Shown: piece by piece, positions 1-5,791 of the stretch | Position numbering within the stretch: position 1 is the stretch's first letter | Layout: each line of letters starts with the position of its first letter | Source: Collinsella sp. | GTDB lineage: Bacteria; Actinomycetota; Coriobacteriia; Coriobacteriales; Coriobacteriaceae | DNA length: 11,100 nucleotides | Direction of reading: 5' to 3' | Assembly: GCA_018378775.1 (NCBI GenBank) | Contig: JAGZWV010000050.1 | Coordinates: forward strand, 1 to 11,100 | The notes under the pieces: generated by a model | Seen by the model: only the letters and a program-made list of their open reading frames with translations | Told to the model about the DNA's origin: nothing | Database searches by the model: none | Position numbers and translations under genes: made by a program

Positions 1-94
1 CTTCATCGAAGACGGCACGCTCGTGGAAAAGATCAAGTCGTCCTCGCAGACGCTCAAGCAGGAATACCTCGATACATACGAGCGAGGTGAATGA
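1..94 (+). CDS. 3' end of an unidentified gene (partial)
   Basis: An open frame enters from the left edge (first complete codon at 2) and stops at TGA 92-94. Only about 30 C-terminal residues are visible. They are hydrophilic and charged, ending in DTYERGE, and read like the helical tail of a cytoplasmic protein. The family cannot be named from this piece. The stop lies one base before the ATG of the next gene, so the two are probably co-transcribed and translationally coupled. Confidence 0.6.
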   Translation, partial: FIEDGTLVEKIKSSSQTLKQEYLDTYERGE

Positions 95-95
95 C

Positions 96-524
96 ATGAT
101 AGGCAAGAGCTATGCAAAGATAGCGATTGTTGGCTTTGTACTTTGTCTTGCAATGGTGCTATGTGCATCATTTGCGAGGTATAGGTCCGAGCAGTCGTTC
201 ATCGATGGCGCTGAAAATGGGTTTGGCATAGACGGGATGTATGTCAACGATGGCGCAACCAGGCCGTCTATGGCGATTCTTGCGGGCGAAGACATGGAGT
301 GGCAAATCTGTAATGACGATGGCTCTTGTATGAGTGGTCGTTTGGTCGCAACGAGCGATCCGAATTCGTTTGATCTTCTCGACAATGATGGATCGGATTG
401 CGGTTCAGTTCACCTGTCGTATGCATCACGAGACGGGATGGACGGCATTCTCTACGTCTCCCACGAGACTGGCGATTTCAAGATGCGAAGGACTAACCGA
501 GTGCCGGCTTTTATCGAGGAGTGA
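96..524 (+). CDS. small membrane-anchored hypothetical protein
   Basis: A 142-residue protein of unknown family. I chose ATG 96 because AGGTGA (85-90) sits five bases upstream; a GTG at 87 would add three residues but lies inside that site. Residues about 4-24 form one hydrophobic segment preceded by lysines, typical of an uncleaved signal anchor or signal peptide. No clear lipobox is seen, although there are cysteines near its end. The rest is acidic and rich in Asp, Gly and Ser, with four further cysteines, which suggests an extracytoplasmic domain. It follows the upstream gene by one base, so it is probably the last gene of an operon. A hairpin follows at 530-558. Function is unknown. Confidence 0.6.
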   Translation: MIGKSYAKIAIVGFVLCLAMVLCASFARYRSEQSFIDGAENGFGIDGMYVNDGATRPSMAILAGEDMEWQICNDDGSCMSGRLVATSDPNSFDLLDNDGSDCGSVHLSYASRDGMDGILYVSHETGDFKMRRTNRVPAFIEE

Positions 525-529
525 GAGTT

Positions 530-558
530 CCCGGCGGTCTGCCGATTAGGCCGCCGGG
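530..558 (+). terminator. hairpin after the 96-524 gene, probable weak terminator
   Basis: CCCGGCGG (530-537) pairs perfectly with CCGCCGGG (551-558) around a 13-base loop, starting six bases after the stop codon. There is no U tract after it (TATTGAA follows), so it may be an inefficient or factor-assisted terminator, or just a 3'-end stabiliser. Confidence 0.45.
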
Positions 559-565
559 TATTGAA

Positions 566-629
566 CCCCGCATTCATCCGTACACACACGGATGAATGCG
601 GGAAGTGTCCGGATGAAGTTGATAATCAA
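566..629 (-). repeat. solo left end of an IS30-type element (relic)
   Basis: This 64-bp block is an inverted copy of the left end of the IS30-type element at 3656-3718. The outer 25 bases (605-629) match 3656-3680 in reverse complement at 24 of 25 positions. The adjoining hairpin (567-581 with 588-602, 15-bp arms) corresponds to the hairpin at 3683-3718. No transposase lies on its inner side (left of 566): the sequence runs into an unrelated hairpin and gene. I read it as what is left of a second, mostly deleted copy of the same element. Its outer tip lies directly against the truncated exonuclease gene. Confidence 0.7.
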
Positions 630-961
630 GGAAACAATGCCGTTCTGCCTGGGACGGCTTTGGTCTGGACTTTAACTACAACATCGCAATCGACACTTAT
701 CAGCTCGCGCGACGCGCATGGCCAAATCTCGGACGCTGGTGCATGGAGGACCTTCGAGATTTACTGGACATCCAAAACGACGACGCACACCGCGTGCTCG
801 CCGACTGCGAAGACGAGATGGCTGTCTACAATGCGATCAGAAACGGCGTGAAGTCGGGAGAGCTTTCTGTCGAACCGCCGCGCCGTCGCGCGAGCCGACC
901 GGGCAACCCGGGCAATCTGGTCCCGGCTCTCCCGGTCGTATTCCTACGATATCGCCCCTAG
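626..961 (+). pseudogene. 3' fragment of a DEDDh-type 3'-5' exonuclease (DNA polymerase III epsilon-like)
   Basis: The frame that is open from 626 to the stop at 959-961 encodes a segment with IDTYQLARRAWP, then MEDLRDLL, then DDAHRVLADCE. This is the second half of the DEDDh exonuclease fold: the iDT-x-LaR motif, the L-x-x-L helix, and the C-terminal catalytic H-x4-D (His and Asp of HRVLAD). The first half, with the DxE motif and second Asp, is missing. The frame has no suitable start and is blocked by stops at 620-625, exactly where the IS30-end relic begins. The last 30 residues are low-complexity Pro/Arg-rich and may not be native. The gene is therefore truncated at its 5' end and non-functional. 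An internal ATG (743) gives a 72-residue frame that lacks part of the fold. Confidence 0.65.
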
Positions 962-973
962 ATCACCAATGTG

Positions 974-1213
974 TCAGATAAAGAATGATGCAATGGTTAT
1001 GATCACGCCTACGGCAGATGCAACGACTGCGCCTTTTTTCCTCTCCTTTAGTCCGACGAATAGGGTTGCCGTAAAGTAAAGGGCGGAAATGCAGTCTATG
1101 GCAAGCGAAACGAGTTCCTTGGGCGGTTTCAGCAAAAGGTCGCTAGCAAAGAGTAATGCAAGCAGGGCAAAGCCGATTGTGACCAAGTATCTTGATTGAT
1201 TTTGCGACAGCAT
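974..1213 (-). CDS. small three-helix membrane protein, unknown
   Basis: A 79-residue protein, mostly hydrophobic, with three likely membrane helices at about residues 9-28, 34-55 and 62-79. A KERKKG cluster before the last helix probably faces the cytoplasm. ATG 1213-1211 is preceded by AAAGG about nine bases upstream, a modest ribosome site. The gene is AT-richer than the exonuclease fragment with which it converges and stands alone on this strand. I do not recognise a family. It could be a small immunity or accessory membrane protein, but nothing in the sequence shows that. Confidence 0.5.
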   Translation of the reverse strand: MLSQNQSRYLVTIGFALLALLFASDLLLKPPKELVSLAIDCISALYFTATLFVGLKERKKGAVVASAVGVIITIASFFI

Positions 1214-1446
1214 GGCAACTGCCTTTCAGAACATGCAAGTGAAAAGTCGGTACGATGTCATTGCGGTTGCAAACAAGCCGCCGCCAGGACCGGTTGTCAC
1301 GAGACCGGCGATAACGCATTTCTCGGTTTCCAGCTCATGACAGACCCCTCTCTCATGGTGCAACGCATACATTATGAGATATGCACATTATCTCGCTAAT
1401 CAATTTCAATATCCATCATCCAACTAAAGAATACTGACTCACTGGT
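1214..1446. other. intergenic stretch with one dyad
   Basis: I see no gene in this stretch. It should hold the minus-strand promoter of the small membrane protein. The only clear structure is a dyad, GAGATA (1376-1381) and TATCTC (1389-1394), separated by seven bases. It resembles an operator half-site pair and lies in a locally AT-rich segment. No regulator can be assigned. Confidence 0.3.
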
Positions 1447-1707
1447 TCAGCGACGATGCGTTTTTACCCTCGCGTTCCCACTCGCCGCGTCGGCGGTCGG
1501 AAGGGTCTCCGTCTCGCAATCAGCGACCTTGTAACCGTATCTGTCGAGCCAGGCGGCAAGCACGTCCCAATCGACGCGCTTCCAGTCGCCGCCCGGCGCG
1601 TGCTGCATCACGAGGCCTCCGGCGACCATGAGCGCGTGGATATGCCCTCCTTGCAGGCCAGCGATGATCCCGCCGGTGCATACGATGCCAGGTCGCTGTG
1701 CCGGCAT
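1447..1707 (-). CDS. hypothetical protein, possibly a gene remnant
   Basis: This 86-residue frame has coding-like composition, with GC-rich third positions through about residue 75. It includes WKRVDWDVLAAWLDRYGYKV, which looks like a genuine folded segment. The frame stays open upstream of ATG 1707 for about 12 codons, to a TAA near 1747, with cysteines in that extension. There is no convincing ribosome site before ATG 1707, so this may be the C-terminal remainder of a longer gene that lost its start. I do not recognise the family. The AT-rich spacer and hairpin at 1751-1783 lie just upstream. Confidence 0.4.
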   Translation of the reverse strand: MPAQRPGIVCTGGIIAGLQGGHIHALMVAGGLVMQHAPGGDWKRVDWDVLAAWLDRYGYKVADCETETLPTADAASGNARVKTHRR

Positions 1708-1750
1708 GGCGCAAACGTATTGGCCTTTGTGCCCCTTTTGGCAACTTTAG

Positions 1751-1783
1751 CATGGCTGTAGGTTAAACCAACCCACAGCCATG
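1751..1783. repeat. hairpin between divergent genes
   Basis: CATGGCTGT (1751-1759) pairs with ACAGCCATG (1775-1783). After one mismatch the stem continues with GGTT/AACC (1761-1764/1770-1773) around a five-base loop. Neither strand has a T tract after it. It sits between the minus-strand remnant at 1447 and the plus-strand gene at 1803, so it could be an operator or a decayed terminator. Confidence 0.5.
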
Positions 1784-1802
1784 AGCACGTTAACGTAGTA
1801 CT

Positions 1803-2222
1803 ATGCTAATTACACGGATAAGGCAGGGGTATTTTTCTTTGGCGAATAAATTTGTATTTCATGGCAAGGGGAGTGGCGTTAAGGTTTTCATCGCTATATC
1901 AGTTGCCGTGTTCGCATTCTCTGCGCTATTTCTAAAAGTGGAGCGTTGCCAAAAAGATAGCGGAGGTGACTATTCACATTTGTGGTTCGTGAGCGGATTG
2001 GTGTTGAACGTTGACAGCTCTGGCGATTTTACCATGTCGGTCGAAAGCGAAGATCCATATAACGACGGGTCTGATCGTCTGACCATTCTGGTTGATTCAG
2101 AACATACGCGCTATGTAAGCGATAGCCCCGTGAGCGTTGGGTCTAAAGTCAAGGTAGGCTATTTTCTCGATTCCCGAAAGAAAAATACGATTCGCTGCTC
2201 TTCTGTGGATGTGTTGGAATAA
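1803..2222 (+). CDS. membrane-anchored hypothetical protein
   Basis: 139 residues from ATG 1803; the family is not recognised. One strong hydrophobic helix spans about residues 26-44 (VKVFIAISVAVFAFSALFL), followed by a polar region of about 95 residues that is probably outside the cell. That region alternates short hydrophobic strands with turns (GLVLNVDSSGDFTMSVES, SVGSKVKVGYFLDS), which suggests a small beta-rich, OB-like domain. ATG 1803 has no Shine-Dalgarno. A TTG at 1839 has AGGCAGGGG nine bases upstream and would give a 127-residue protein starting MANKF, so the start is uncertain. The gene is AT-richer than its surroundings and is closed by the strong terminator at 2256-2285. Confidence 0.6.
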   Translation: MLITRIRQGYFSLANKFVFHGKGSGVKVFIAISVAVFAFSALFLKVERCQKDSGGDYSHLWFVSGLVLNVDSSGDFTMSVESEDPYNDGSDRLTILVDSEHTRYVSDSPVSVGSKVKVGYFLDSRKKNTIRCSSVDVLE

Positions 2223-2255
2223 TTTTTGAGTAACTATCAGTAAAAAGCTGCGAGC

Positions 2256-2285
2256 AAAGGCCGCTCCACGTGGGGCGGCCTTTTT
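2256..2285 (+). terminator. rho-independent terminator of the 1803-2222 gene
   Basis: AAAGGCCGC (2256-2264) pairs perfectly with GCGGCCTTT (2275-2283) and the U tract is T5 at 2281-2285. It lies about 35 bases after the stop codon, an almost textbook intrinsic terminator. Confidence 0.85.
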
Positions 2286-2477
2286 GGTGGATAGACGTTG
2301 CGGAGGATGATTGATTGAGGTTTTTACTCCGCATGGAAATCGAGTGAGGATTCTGTTCCGCGAGGGGCGTGTTTTGAGGCTCTTGGCGGTACGTAATTCT
2401 CGTTCGGCGTCTTGACGGGACAAAACCCTCGGTTGACTTTTTGAAGCGTCCCTAGAATAAGCTGTTACGATAAAAAC

Positions 2478-2488
2478 GGGGGGGGGGG
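2478..2488 (+). repeat. poly-G tract, 11 G
   Basis: Eleven consecutive G, followed in one frame by codons for GVTPRTR. That resembles the GVSPR-x-TR segment that follows the poly-G tracts of the two pilin-type genes at 8213 and 9324. No ATGCATGCAG start precedes it and no hydrophobic helix follows, so kinship with those genes is only a possibility. Confidence 0.6.
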
Positions 2489-2584
2489 TAACTCCGCGGA
2501 CACGGCCTAGCGCGCTGCCATCCAGTGCCGATTCTGCCATACTCGCAATTCGGCGAGGATGAGGAGTATGAATTGATCGGGGCT

Positions 2585-2615
2585 GCTTATAGGACAAAAT
2601 GTGTGTCCTATAAGC
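2585..2615. repeat. perfect inverted repeat, 12-bp arms
   Basis: GCTTATAGGACA (2585-2596) and TGTCCTATAAGC (2604-2615) are exact reverse complements around a seven-base loop (AAATGTG). There is no U tract on either strand, so it is not a standard terminator. A protein-binding palindrome or a structural element is possible. Confidence 0.7.
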
Positions 2616-2711
2616 CCCAAGGATGACGATTCCAATACGGATGACGACACCAAAACCGGCATCGACGGTTCCATGGACGATTCGGATTCCAAATAGGCCC
2701 TGTTAGTTGAT

Positions 2712-3149
2712 CTACTTCTTTGCCGGTGTCGTATACGAAACCGCTATACCCGCGGCAATTGCCATGAGACAGCTCGCGATGAATCCGAACTCATACTTCA
2801 AAACGTTTGTTGCGGTCAGGGCGATAATCAACACGGTCGCAATTTGCAGAATTATCATTATTGCGAAGAGATTGATTCCTTGTTTGGCCGAAGTCGCTGA
2901 GTGAGTTTGGCTTTGTTGATTCAGGTTGTAGCTGACAACAAAAGCGACCAGTTCGCTTGATACGGGGCCGACTACATAGAAAAAGATTGCGTCAATGAAG
3001 CCTATAGTGTTGTAAGTTGTTTCGCCGGAAAAAACAGCGTATAAAGCATATCCAAATCTTGGCTGATTCATGTATGAGTACGAAAAGACGAAGAGCGTCA
3101 ATATTGCTACTACCAGAAGTGCATTCAGGACAAATCGTTTGCTTTTCAT
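2712..3149 (-). CDS. four-helix membrane protein, unknown
   Basis: A 145-residue integral membrane protein. I chose ATG 3149 because AAGGAG lies six bases upstream; codons further upstream stay open but have no ribosome site. Hydrophobic helices are at about residues 6-27, 47-73, 92-113 and 119-138. A Gln/Ser/Thr-rich loop (NLNQQSQTHSATSAKQ) lies between helices 2 and 3, and the protein ends with lysines. No family motif is recognised. TAGAAT preceded by TTGAAA at a 15-base spacing lies about 30 bp upstream and could be its promoter. It is AT-rich, like the other small membrane genes here, and stands alone on this strand. Confidence 0.65.
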   Translation of the reverse strand: MKSKRFVLNALLVVAILTLFVFSYSYMNQPRFGYALYAVFSGETTYNTIGFIDAIFFYVVGPVSSELVAFVVSYNLNQQSQTHSATSAKQGINLFAIMIILQIATVLIIALTATNVLKYEFGFIASCLMAIAAGIAVSYTTPAKK

Positions 3150-3247
3150 CGATCGCTCCTTCCGGGTGACTCTTATTTGTAATTCTACAGCATCCATTTG
3201 TTTTTCAAAGAATTTGACTGTCCTAAATAACATGCACTTTCGCTGGA

Positions 3248-3275
3248 GGGTCGCTGTTTGGCGGCCCTTTTTTTT
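3248..3275 (+). terminator. rho-independent terminator with no gene in front of it
   Basis: GGGTCGC (3248-3254) pairs with GCGGCCC (3261-3267) with one T-G wobble, followed by eight T (3268-3275). It points along the plus strand, yet the nearest upstream gene is on the minus strand. It may end a lost gene or an untranslated RNA, or insulate the small gene at 3395. Confidence 0.75.
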
Positions 3276-3301
3276 GCACAGGCGCGGTGGGATGGTAATA
3301 A
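3274..3301 (+). promoter_or_regulatory. possible promoter of the 41-residue peptide gene
   Basis: TTGCAC (3274-3279) and TAATAA (3296-3301) are separated by 16 bases, about 95 bp before the start at 3395. An alternative is the extended -10 TGATAGAAT at 3323-3331, which has no good -35. Both are inferences from motif match only. Confidence 0.3.
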
Positions 3302-3368
3302 TCGGGCGGGAGTCAGCCGCTCTGATAGAATCGTCCTTGCTGTCGGCAGCCCTCGTGCCGGGCAGAGC

Positions 3369-3386
3369 CCTCCATCCGATGGGAGG
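3369..3386 (+). promoter_or_regulatory. hairpin that would hide the ribosome binding site
   Basis: CCTCC (3369-3373) can pair with GGAGG (3382-3386) around an eight-base loop. GGAGG is the core of the very strong Shine-Dalgarno GGGAGGTGAT that serves ATG 3395. Folding would block ribosome access, a common feature of small toxin mRNAs. The stem is only five pairs, so the effect is uncertain. Confidence 0.4.
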
Positions 3387-3394
3387 TGATGCCC

Positions 3395-3520
3395 ATGACC
3401 GATTTCACTGAGCTCGTGAAGCTCCTGACCGCTATGGTCTCGCTCCTCACGGCCCTTGTCGGCCTTTCCAAGGCACTCAAGCAGGGCTCGAAGCCCAAAA
3501 AGAAAGGTCACCGTCGCTAA
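3395..3520 (+). CDS. 41-residue hydrophobic/basic peptide, holin-like or type I toxin-like
   Basis: ATG 3395 has GGGAGGTGAT upstream (GGAGG ends eight bases before it), one of the best ribosome sites in the window. The peptide begins MTDFTELVKLL, has one hydrophobic helix at about residues 8-28 (leucine, alanine and valine rich), and ends in a dense basic tail, KPKKKGHRR, before TAA 3518-3520. Short acidic N-terminus, single helix and polybasic C-terminus is the plan of holin-like toxins and other type I toxin peptides that insert into the cytoplasmic membrane. This is resemblance in layout, not a family match. The ribosome site can be folded away (3369-3386), and an ORF on the other strand overlaps its last codon. 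It could also be a phage-derived holin or another small membrane peptide. Confidence 0.6.
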   Translation: MTDFTELVKLLTAMVSLLTALVGLSKALKQGSKPKKKGHRR

Positions 3521-3591
3521 GACGATGACCCAACTTCATTAAGCAACGGCTCTGCCCAGCTCTCTACAACTTGGGCTGCCGTCGGCACCAT
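3517..3591 (-). CDS. 24-residue ORF with good ribosome site, perhaps a truncated gene start
   Basis: On the minus strand AGGAGGG is followed four bases later by ATG (3591-3589), which encodes MVPTAAQVVESWAEPL and runs to a TAG at 3519-3517. The ribosome site and coding-like composition suggest a real translation start. The product is very short, so it may be the first codons of a gene cut off when other DNA was joined here. Its stop overlaps the last codon and stop of the 41-residue peptide gene on the plus strand, so transcripts of the two would be complementary at their 3' ends. Confidence 0.35.
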   Translation of the reverse strand: MVPTAAQVVESWAEPLLNEVGSSS

Positions 3592-3655
3592 TTTACCCTC
3601 CTGACGAGGAATTCGTCCATATTTCAAAAATCAAATTGCGTTTGCTATCGAAGCC

Positions 3656-3680
3656 TTGATTATCAACTTCATCCGAACAC
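3656..3680 (+). repeat. left terminal inverted repeat of the IS30-type element
   Basis: It pairs with 5861-5885 (19 of 25 positions) and is 24 of 25 identical, inverted, to 605-629. The conserved inner part reads CCGAACAC on this strand. Confidence 0.7.
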
Positions 3681-3682
3681 CT

Positions 3683-3718
3683 CCCACATTCATCCGCACT
3701 TGTGCGGATGAATGTGGG
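3683..3718. repeat. subterminal hairpin of the IS30-type element
   Basis: The 16-bp arms 3683-3698 and 3703-3718 are perfectly complementary around CTTG. The solo copy at 567-602 has the same hairpin with compensated base changes. Several insertion sequences use such a structure just inside the left end to stop outside transcription or translation from reaching the transposase. That role is inferred here. Confidence 0.75.
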
Positions 3719-3771
3719 AACCCGATACCCTGAGGGCCGGACCGGCCGGCCCCGGGAGATCGGAGGACGGC

Positions 3772-3893
3772 ATGTCCGGAAAGAGGAAGAAGGGTTCCGC
3801 GGAGGCGGCCCCGAGGGCCTACGGCAGGCTCACCAGGCACGAGCGGGACACGGTCCAGAGGATGCTGGAGCGCAGGGCCTCGTGCAGGGAGTG
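3772..3893 (+). pseudogene. IS30-family transposase, 5' fragment
   Basis: ATG 3772 follows GGAGGA (3762-3767) by four bases. The frame gives a basic start (MSGKRKKGS), then YGRLTRHERDTVQRMLE, which is the N-terminal helix-turn-helix entry typical of IS30 transposases (R-L-T-x-x-E-R). After RRASCRE it runs into the IS3-family end at about 3893, and the expected continuation (a segment with an R-S-x-S-T-V-like motif) is absent. A GC-rich hairpin (3734-3740 with 3746-3752) lies just before the ribosome site. The rest of the gene continues at 5108, but the two pieces are not contiguous parts of the protein: roughly 50-100 residues are missing between them, judged from the usual IS30 plan. Confidence 0.7.
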
Positions 3894-3952
3894 GATTGGC
3901 TACACTGATGTGGACAGTTCCGGGAGGGGCGCGAGAGACGGGAGGGCCGTAT

Positions 3953-4240
3953 ATGAGGGACCCCAGGCACCCGAGGCATTTCACCGACGAGTTCAAGAGG
4001 CAGATAGTCGACCTCTACAACGCCGGCAAGCCCAAGCGCGAGGCCATGGACGAGCGCGACCTCGGCAAGAGCACCGTGGAGAGGCGGGTCAAGTCGATAA
4101 ACGCGACCGGCTCGCCGCGCGCCGCGGACAACCGCACGCCCGAGCAGAACCGGATCCCGGAGCTCGAGCGCGAGAACCGCAGGCTCCGGATGGAGGTCGA
4201 CGTCTTAAAACAAGCGGCGCCGATATACGCTCGAAAGTGA
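3953..4240 (+). CDS. IS3-family transposase OrfA (helix-turn-helix subunit)
   Basis: 95 residues. ATG 3953 has GGAGGG six bases upstream (3941-3946). Residues about 10-50 (FTDEFKRQIVDLYNAG, then DLGKSTVERRVK) form the helix-turn-helix that binds the IS ends. Residues about 60-88 (EQNRIPELERENRRLRMEVD) form the leucine-zipper coiled coil typical of IS3 OrfA, used for multimerisation. The C-terminus is VDVLKQAAPIYARK, the family's usual tail. OrfA alone normally represses transposition, while the OrfAB frameshift product catalyses it. An AAAA run (4207-4210) in the LKQ codons allows a -1 slip into the OrfB frame. Compared with relatives as I recall them, AMDERD is a slightly unusual helix sequence, but nothing looks broken. 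Confidence 0.8.
   Translation: MRDPRHPRHFTDEFKRQIVDLYNAGKPKREAMDERDLGKSTVERRVKSINATGSPRAADNRTPEQNRIPELERENRRLRMEVDVLKQAAPIYARK
4207..4210 (+). promoter_or_regulatory. probable -1 ribosomal frameshift site joining OrfA to OrfB
   Basis: The OrfA frame reads TTA AAA CAA and the -1 frame reads CTT AAA ACA, so a lysine tRNA on AAA can re-pair one base back on AAA. The OrfB frame is open across this point and is -1 relative to OrfA, as in other IS3 elements. The site is simpler than the A6G heptamer many IS3 elements use. Confidence 0.55.
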
Positions 4241-5094
4241 GGGCCATAGCGGCCAACGAGGGCCGCTACCCCATATCAGCGCAGCGCGGGCTCCTCGGCG
4301 TCGCGAGGTCGACGTACTACTCCATGCGCTCGCGGGCCGACCGGCCCGACGCGCCGGACCCCGCCGCGCCGGCCGTGGTCGCGGCCCACGCCGCCAGCAA
4401 GGGCCGGTACGGCTCGCGCAAGATAAAGGCGTCGCTCGAGAGGTCGGGCGTCACCGTCAGCCGGCGCCGGGTCTGCCGCATCATGAGGGAGAACGGCCTG
4501 GTCAGCGCATACGGCAGGAAGAGGTTCAAGGTGCACCCCGGGGCGGTCAACGAGGCCGACGTGCCCAACGTCGTCGCGCGCGGCTTCGGCGGCAGGGCGC
4601 CGCGCACCCATATATGCAGCGACCTGACCTACGTGCGCGTCGGGGCCTCGCGGAACTACGTCTGCCTGCTCGTCGACCCCTGCAACAGGGAGACCGTCGG
4701 CCACTCCGCCGGGCCCAGGAAGGACGCCCGGCCGGTCAAGTCGGCGTTCGCGACGCCCTCCTTCCCCATCTCGGACATCGAGGTATTCCACACGGACCGC
4801 GGCAGCGAGTTCGACAACGCCGAGATCGACCTGATGCTCGAGGCCTTCGGCATAGAGAGGTCGCTGTCGGCCAAGGGCTGCCCCTACGACAACGCCGTCG
4901 ACGAGTCGACCAACAGGATACTGAAGGCCGAGCTCGTCCACCGCGAGACGTTCGGCACGACGCGCGAGCTCCGGGCCAAGCTCTCGGACTACGTGCACTG
5001 GTACAACAACTTCAGGATCCACTCGACGCTGGGCTACATGTCGCCGGTCGAGTTCAGGGAAGCGGGGCTGTCCCTCCCGGAATCGTCCAAATAG
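4237..5094 (+). CDS. IS3-family transposase OrfB (DDE integrase domain)
   Basis: 285 residues from GTG 4237, which overlaps the OrfA stop. In practice it is probably made mainly as an OrfAB fusion by frameshifting at 4207-4210. The first 90 residues hold the HTH_21-type region (GRYGSRKIKASL, RRRVCRIMRENGLVS). The rve/DDE core follows with its three acidic residues visible: Asp in ICSDLTYVRV, Asp in VFHTDRGSEFDN, and Glu in YDNAVDESTNRILKAEL. The K/R seven residues after the Glu is also present. The C-terminus HWYNNFRIHSTLGYMSPVEF is the standard IS3 signature. All catalytic residues are present and there is no frameshift, so this is the only transposase in the window that looks active. It interrupts the IS30 transposase gene. 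Confidence 0.85.
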   Translation: MRAIAANEGRYPISAQRGLLGVARSTYYSMRSRADRPDAPDPAAPAVVAAHAASKGRYGSRKIKASLERSGVTVSRRRVCRIMRENGLVSAYGRKRFKVHPGAVNEADVPNVVARGFGGRAPRTHICSDLTYVRVGASRNYVCLLVDPCNRETVGHSAGPRKDARPVKSAFATPSFPISDIEVFHTDRGSEFDNAEIDLMLEAFGIERSLSAKGCPYDNAVDESTNRILKAELVHRETFGTTRELRAKLSDYVHWYNNFRIHSTLGYMSPVEFREAGLSLPESSK

Positions 5095-5107
5095 ATGTTG
5101 CCAATCC

Positions 5108-5660
5108 ACCTGCGCCGGGGGCTCTCCCCCGAGCAGATGGCGGCGCGCAACGGCGGCCCGGTGGACCTGTCTCCCTCGACCGTCTACCGCTGGGTCTCGG
5201 CGGGCTACGACGGCATGACCAACATGGAGCTCAGGCGAAAGGTCGGCTACAGGCCGAGGAAGCGCGCCGCCGTCCGGGCGGCCACGCGCCACTCTGCCCG
5301 CAGGTCGCATGCCGCGTTCCTCGCCCTCGGGGATGACGCGTGCGCCGCAGCGACCAGAAGGGCGCCTGCGAGCGAAACCACGTCGAGATAAGGAAGCTGC
5401 TGCCCAAGGGCACCGGGCTCAGGTTCGACCGGCTCGCCCCGGCGGACCTGGCGCTGGCCATGTCGCACGCGAACTCCGAGCCCCGCGGCGCGCTCGGCTT
5501 CTCGACGCCCGCCCGCGCCTTCAGGGCGATGCTCGGGGAGGACGCGGCGGCGCTGCTGGACGCCTACGGCGTGGAGGAGGCGCCCATCGGCGAACTCGAC
5601 CTGACGCCGGGCCGCATCGAGAGGACGCGCGCAGAGAGGGGCGATGCCCCGCTGGCCTAG
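5108..5660 (+). pseudogene. IS30-family transposase, 3' fragments with the catalytic core deleted
   Basis: Up to about 5340 one frame reads RRGLSPEQMA, then STVYRWVSAGY and NMELRRKVGYRPRKR, the central IS30 helix-turn-helix and linker. The sequence then jumps, in another frame, to RRSDQKGACERNHVEIRK, LLPKGTG and GFSTPARAF, which is the C-terminal part of the IS30 DDE domain, running to the stop at 5658-5660. The region between, which in intact relatives carries both catalytic aspartates (motifs like D-T-V-E-G and D-R-G), is missing, and the frame changes at the join. The Glu region is still present. With the IS3 insertion upstream this gene is doubly dead. Confidence 0.75.
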
Positions 5661-5791
5661 CCTAAGGGCGAAAACGGAATAGACGGACCGACCGTCCGGC
5701 TGAGTCTGGGAAGAGGTGCCGGGCGGCGGGCGGAGCATGGCCACCGGACCCATCGAAACACATCTCCACCGTTCCTTCAACTGGAAAAACG

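Larger units (their letters stand above)
2286..2711. other. 426-bp stretch without a supported gene
   Basis: No frame here combines a start, a ribosome site and coding composition. It holds an 11-G tract (2478-2488), a long hairpin (2585-2615) and a short acidic open segment at about 2617-2696, rich in Asp, Ser and Thr and ending DDSDSK plus a stop. That segment reads like the tail of a lost gene but has no start. TTGACT at 2433 with AT-rich sequence about 16 bases later may be a plus-strand promoter remnant. I take the stretch as decayed DNA between two functional small genes. Confidence 0.4.
3893..5107 (+). mobile_element. IS3-family (IS150-like) insertion sequence, apparently complete
   Basis: About 1.2 kb with OrfA and OrfB in overlapping frames and imperfect inverted repeats of about 37 bp at the ends. 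Left, GGATTGGC at 3893-3900 then TGGACAG-TTCCGGGAGG. Right, in reverse complement from 5107, GGATTGGC then TTGGACGATTCCGGGAGG. The exact tips are uncertain; TGGC...GCCA at 3897-5103 would fit the usual TG...CA ends. I see no clear 3-bp target duplication, which fits an insertion followed by an adjacent deletion, because IS30 transposase codons are missing at the junction. Confidence 0.75.

Noticed and set aside
2097..2597. A 166-codon minus-strand frame
   Set aside because: It runs through the terminator at 2256-2285, across the 11-G tract, and against the real gene at 1803-2222. There is no ribosome site.
561..3720. 561-3720 as a single 3-kb transposon bounded by the inverted repeats
   Set aside because: The right-hand repeat is explained as the left end of the IS30-type element at 3656-5885, and the left-hand repeat as a solo end. 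The genes between them show no transposition functions.
4276..5310. A 344-codon open frame on the minus strand
   Set aside because: It is antisense to the IS3 OrfB, has low-complexity Arg/Val/Pro-rich text with no domain, and exists because GC-rich third positions remove stops on the opposite strand.
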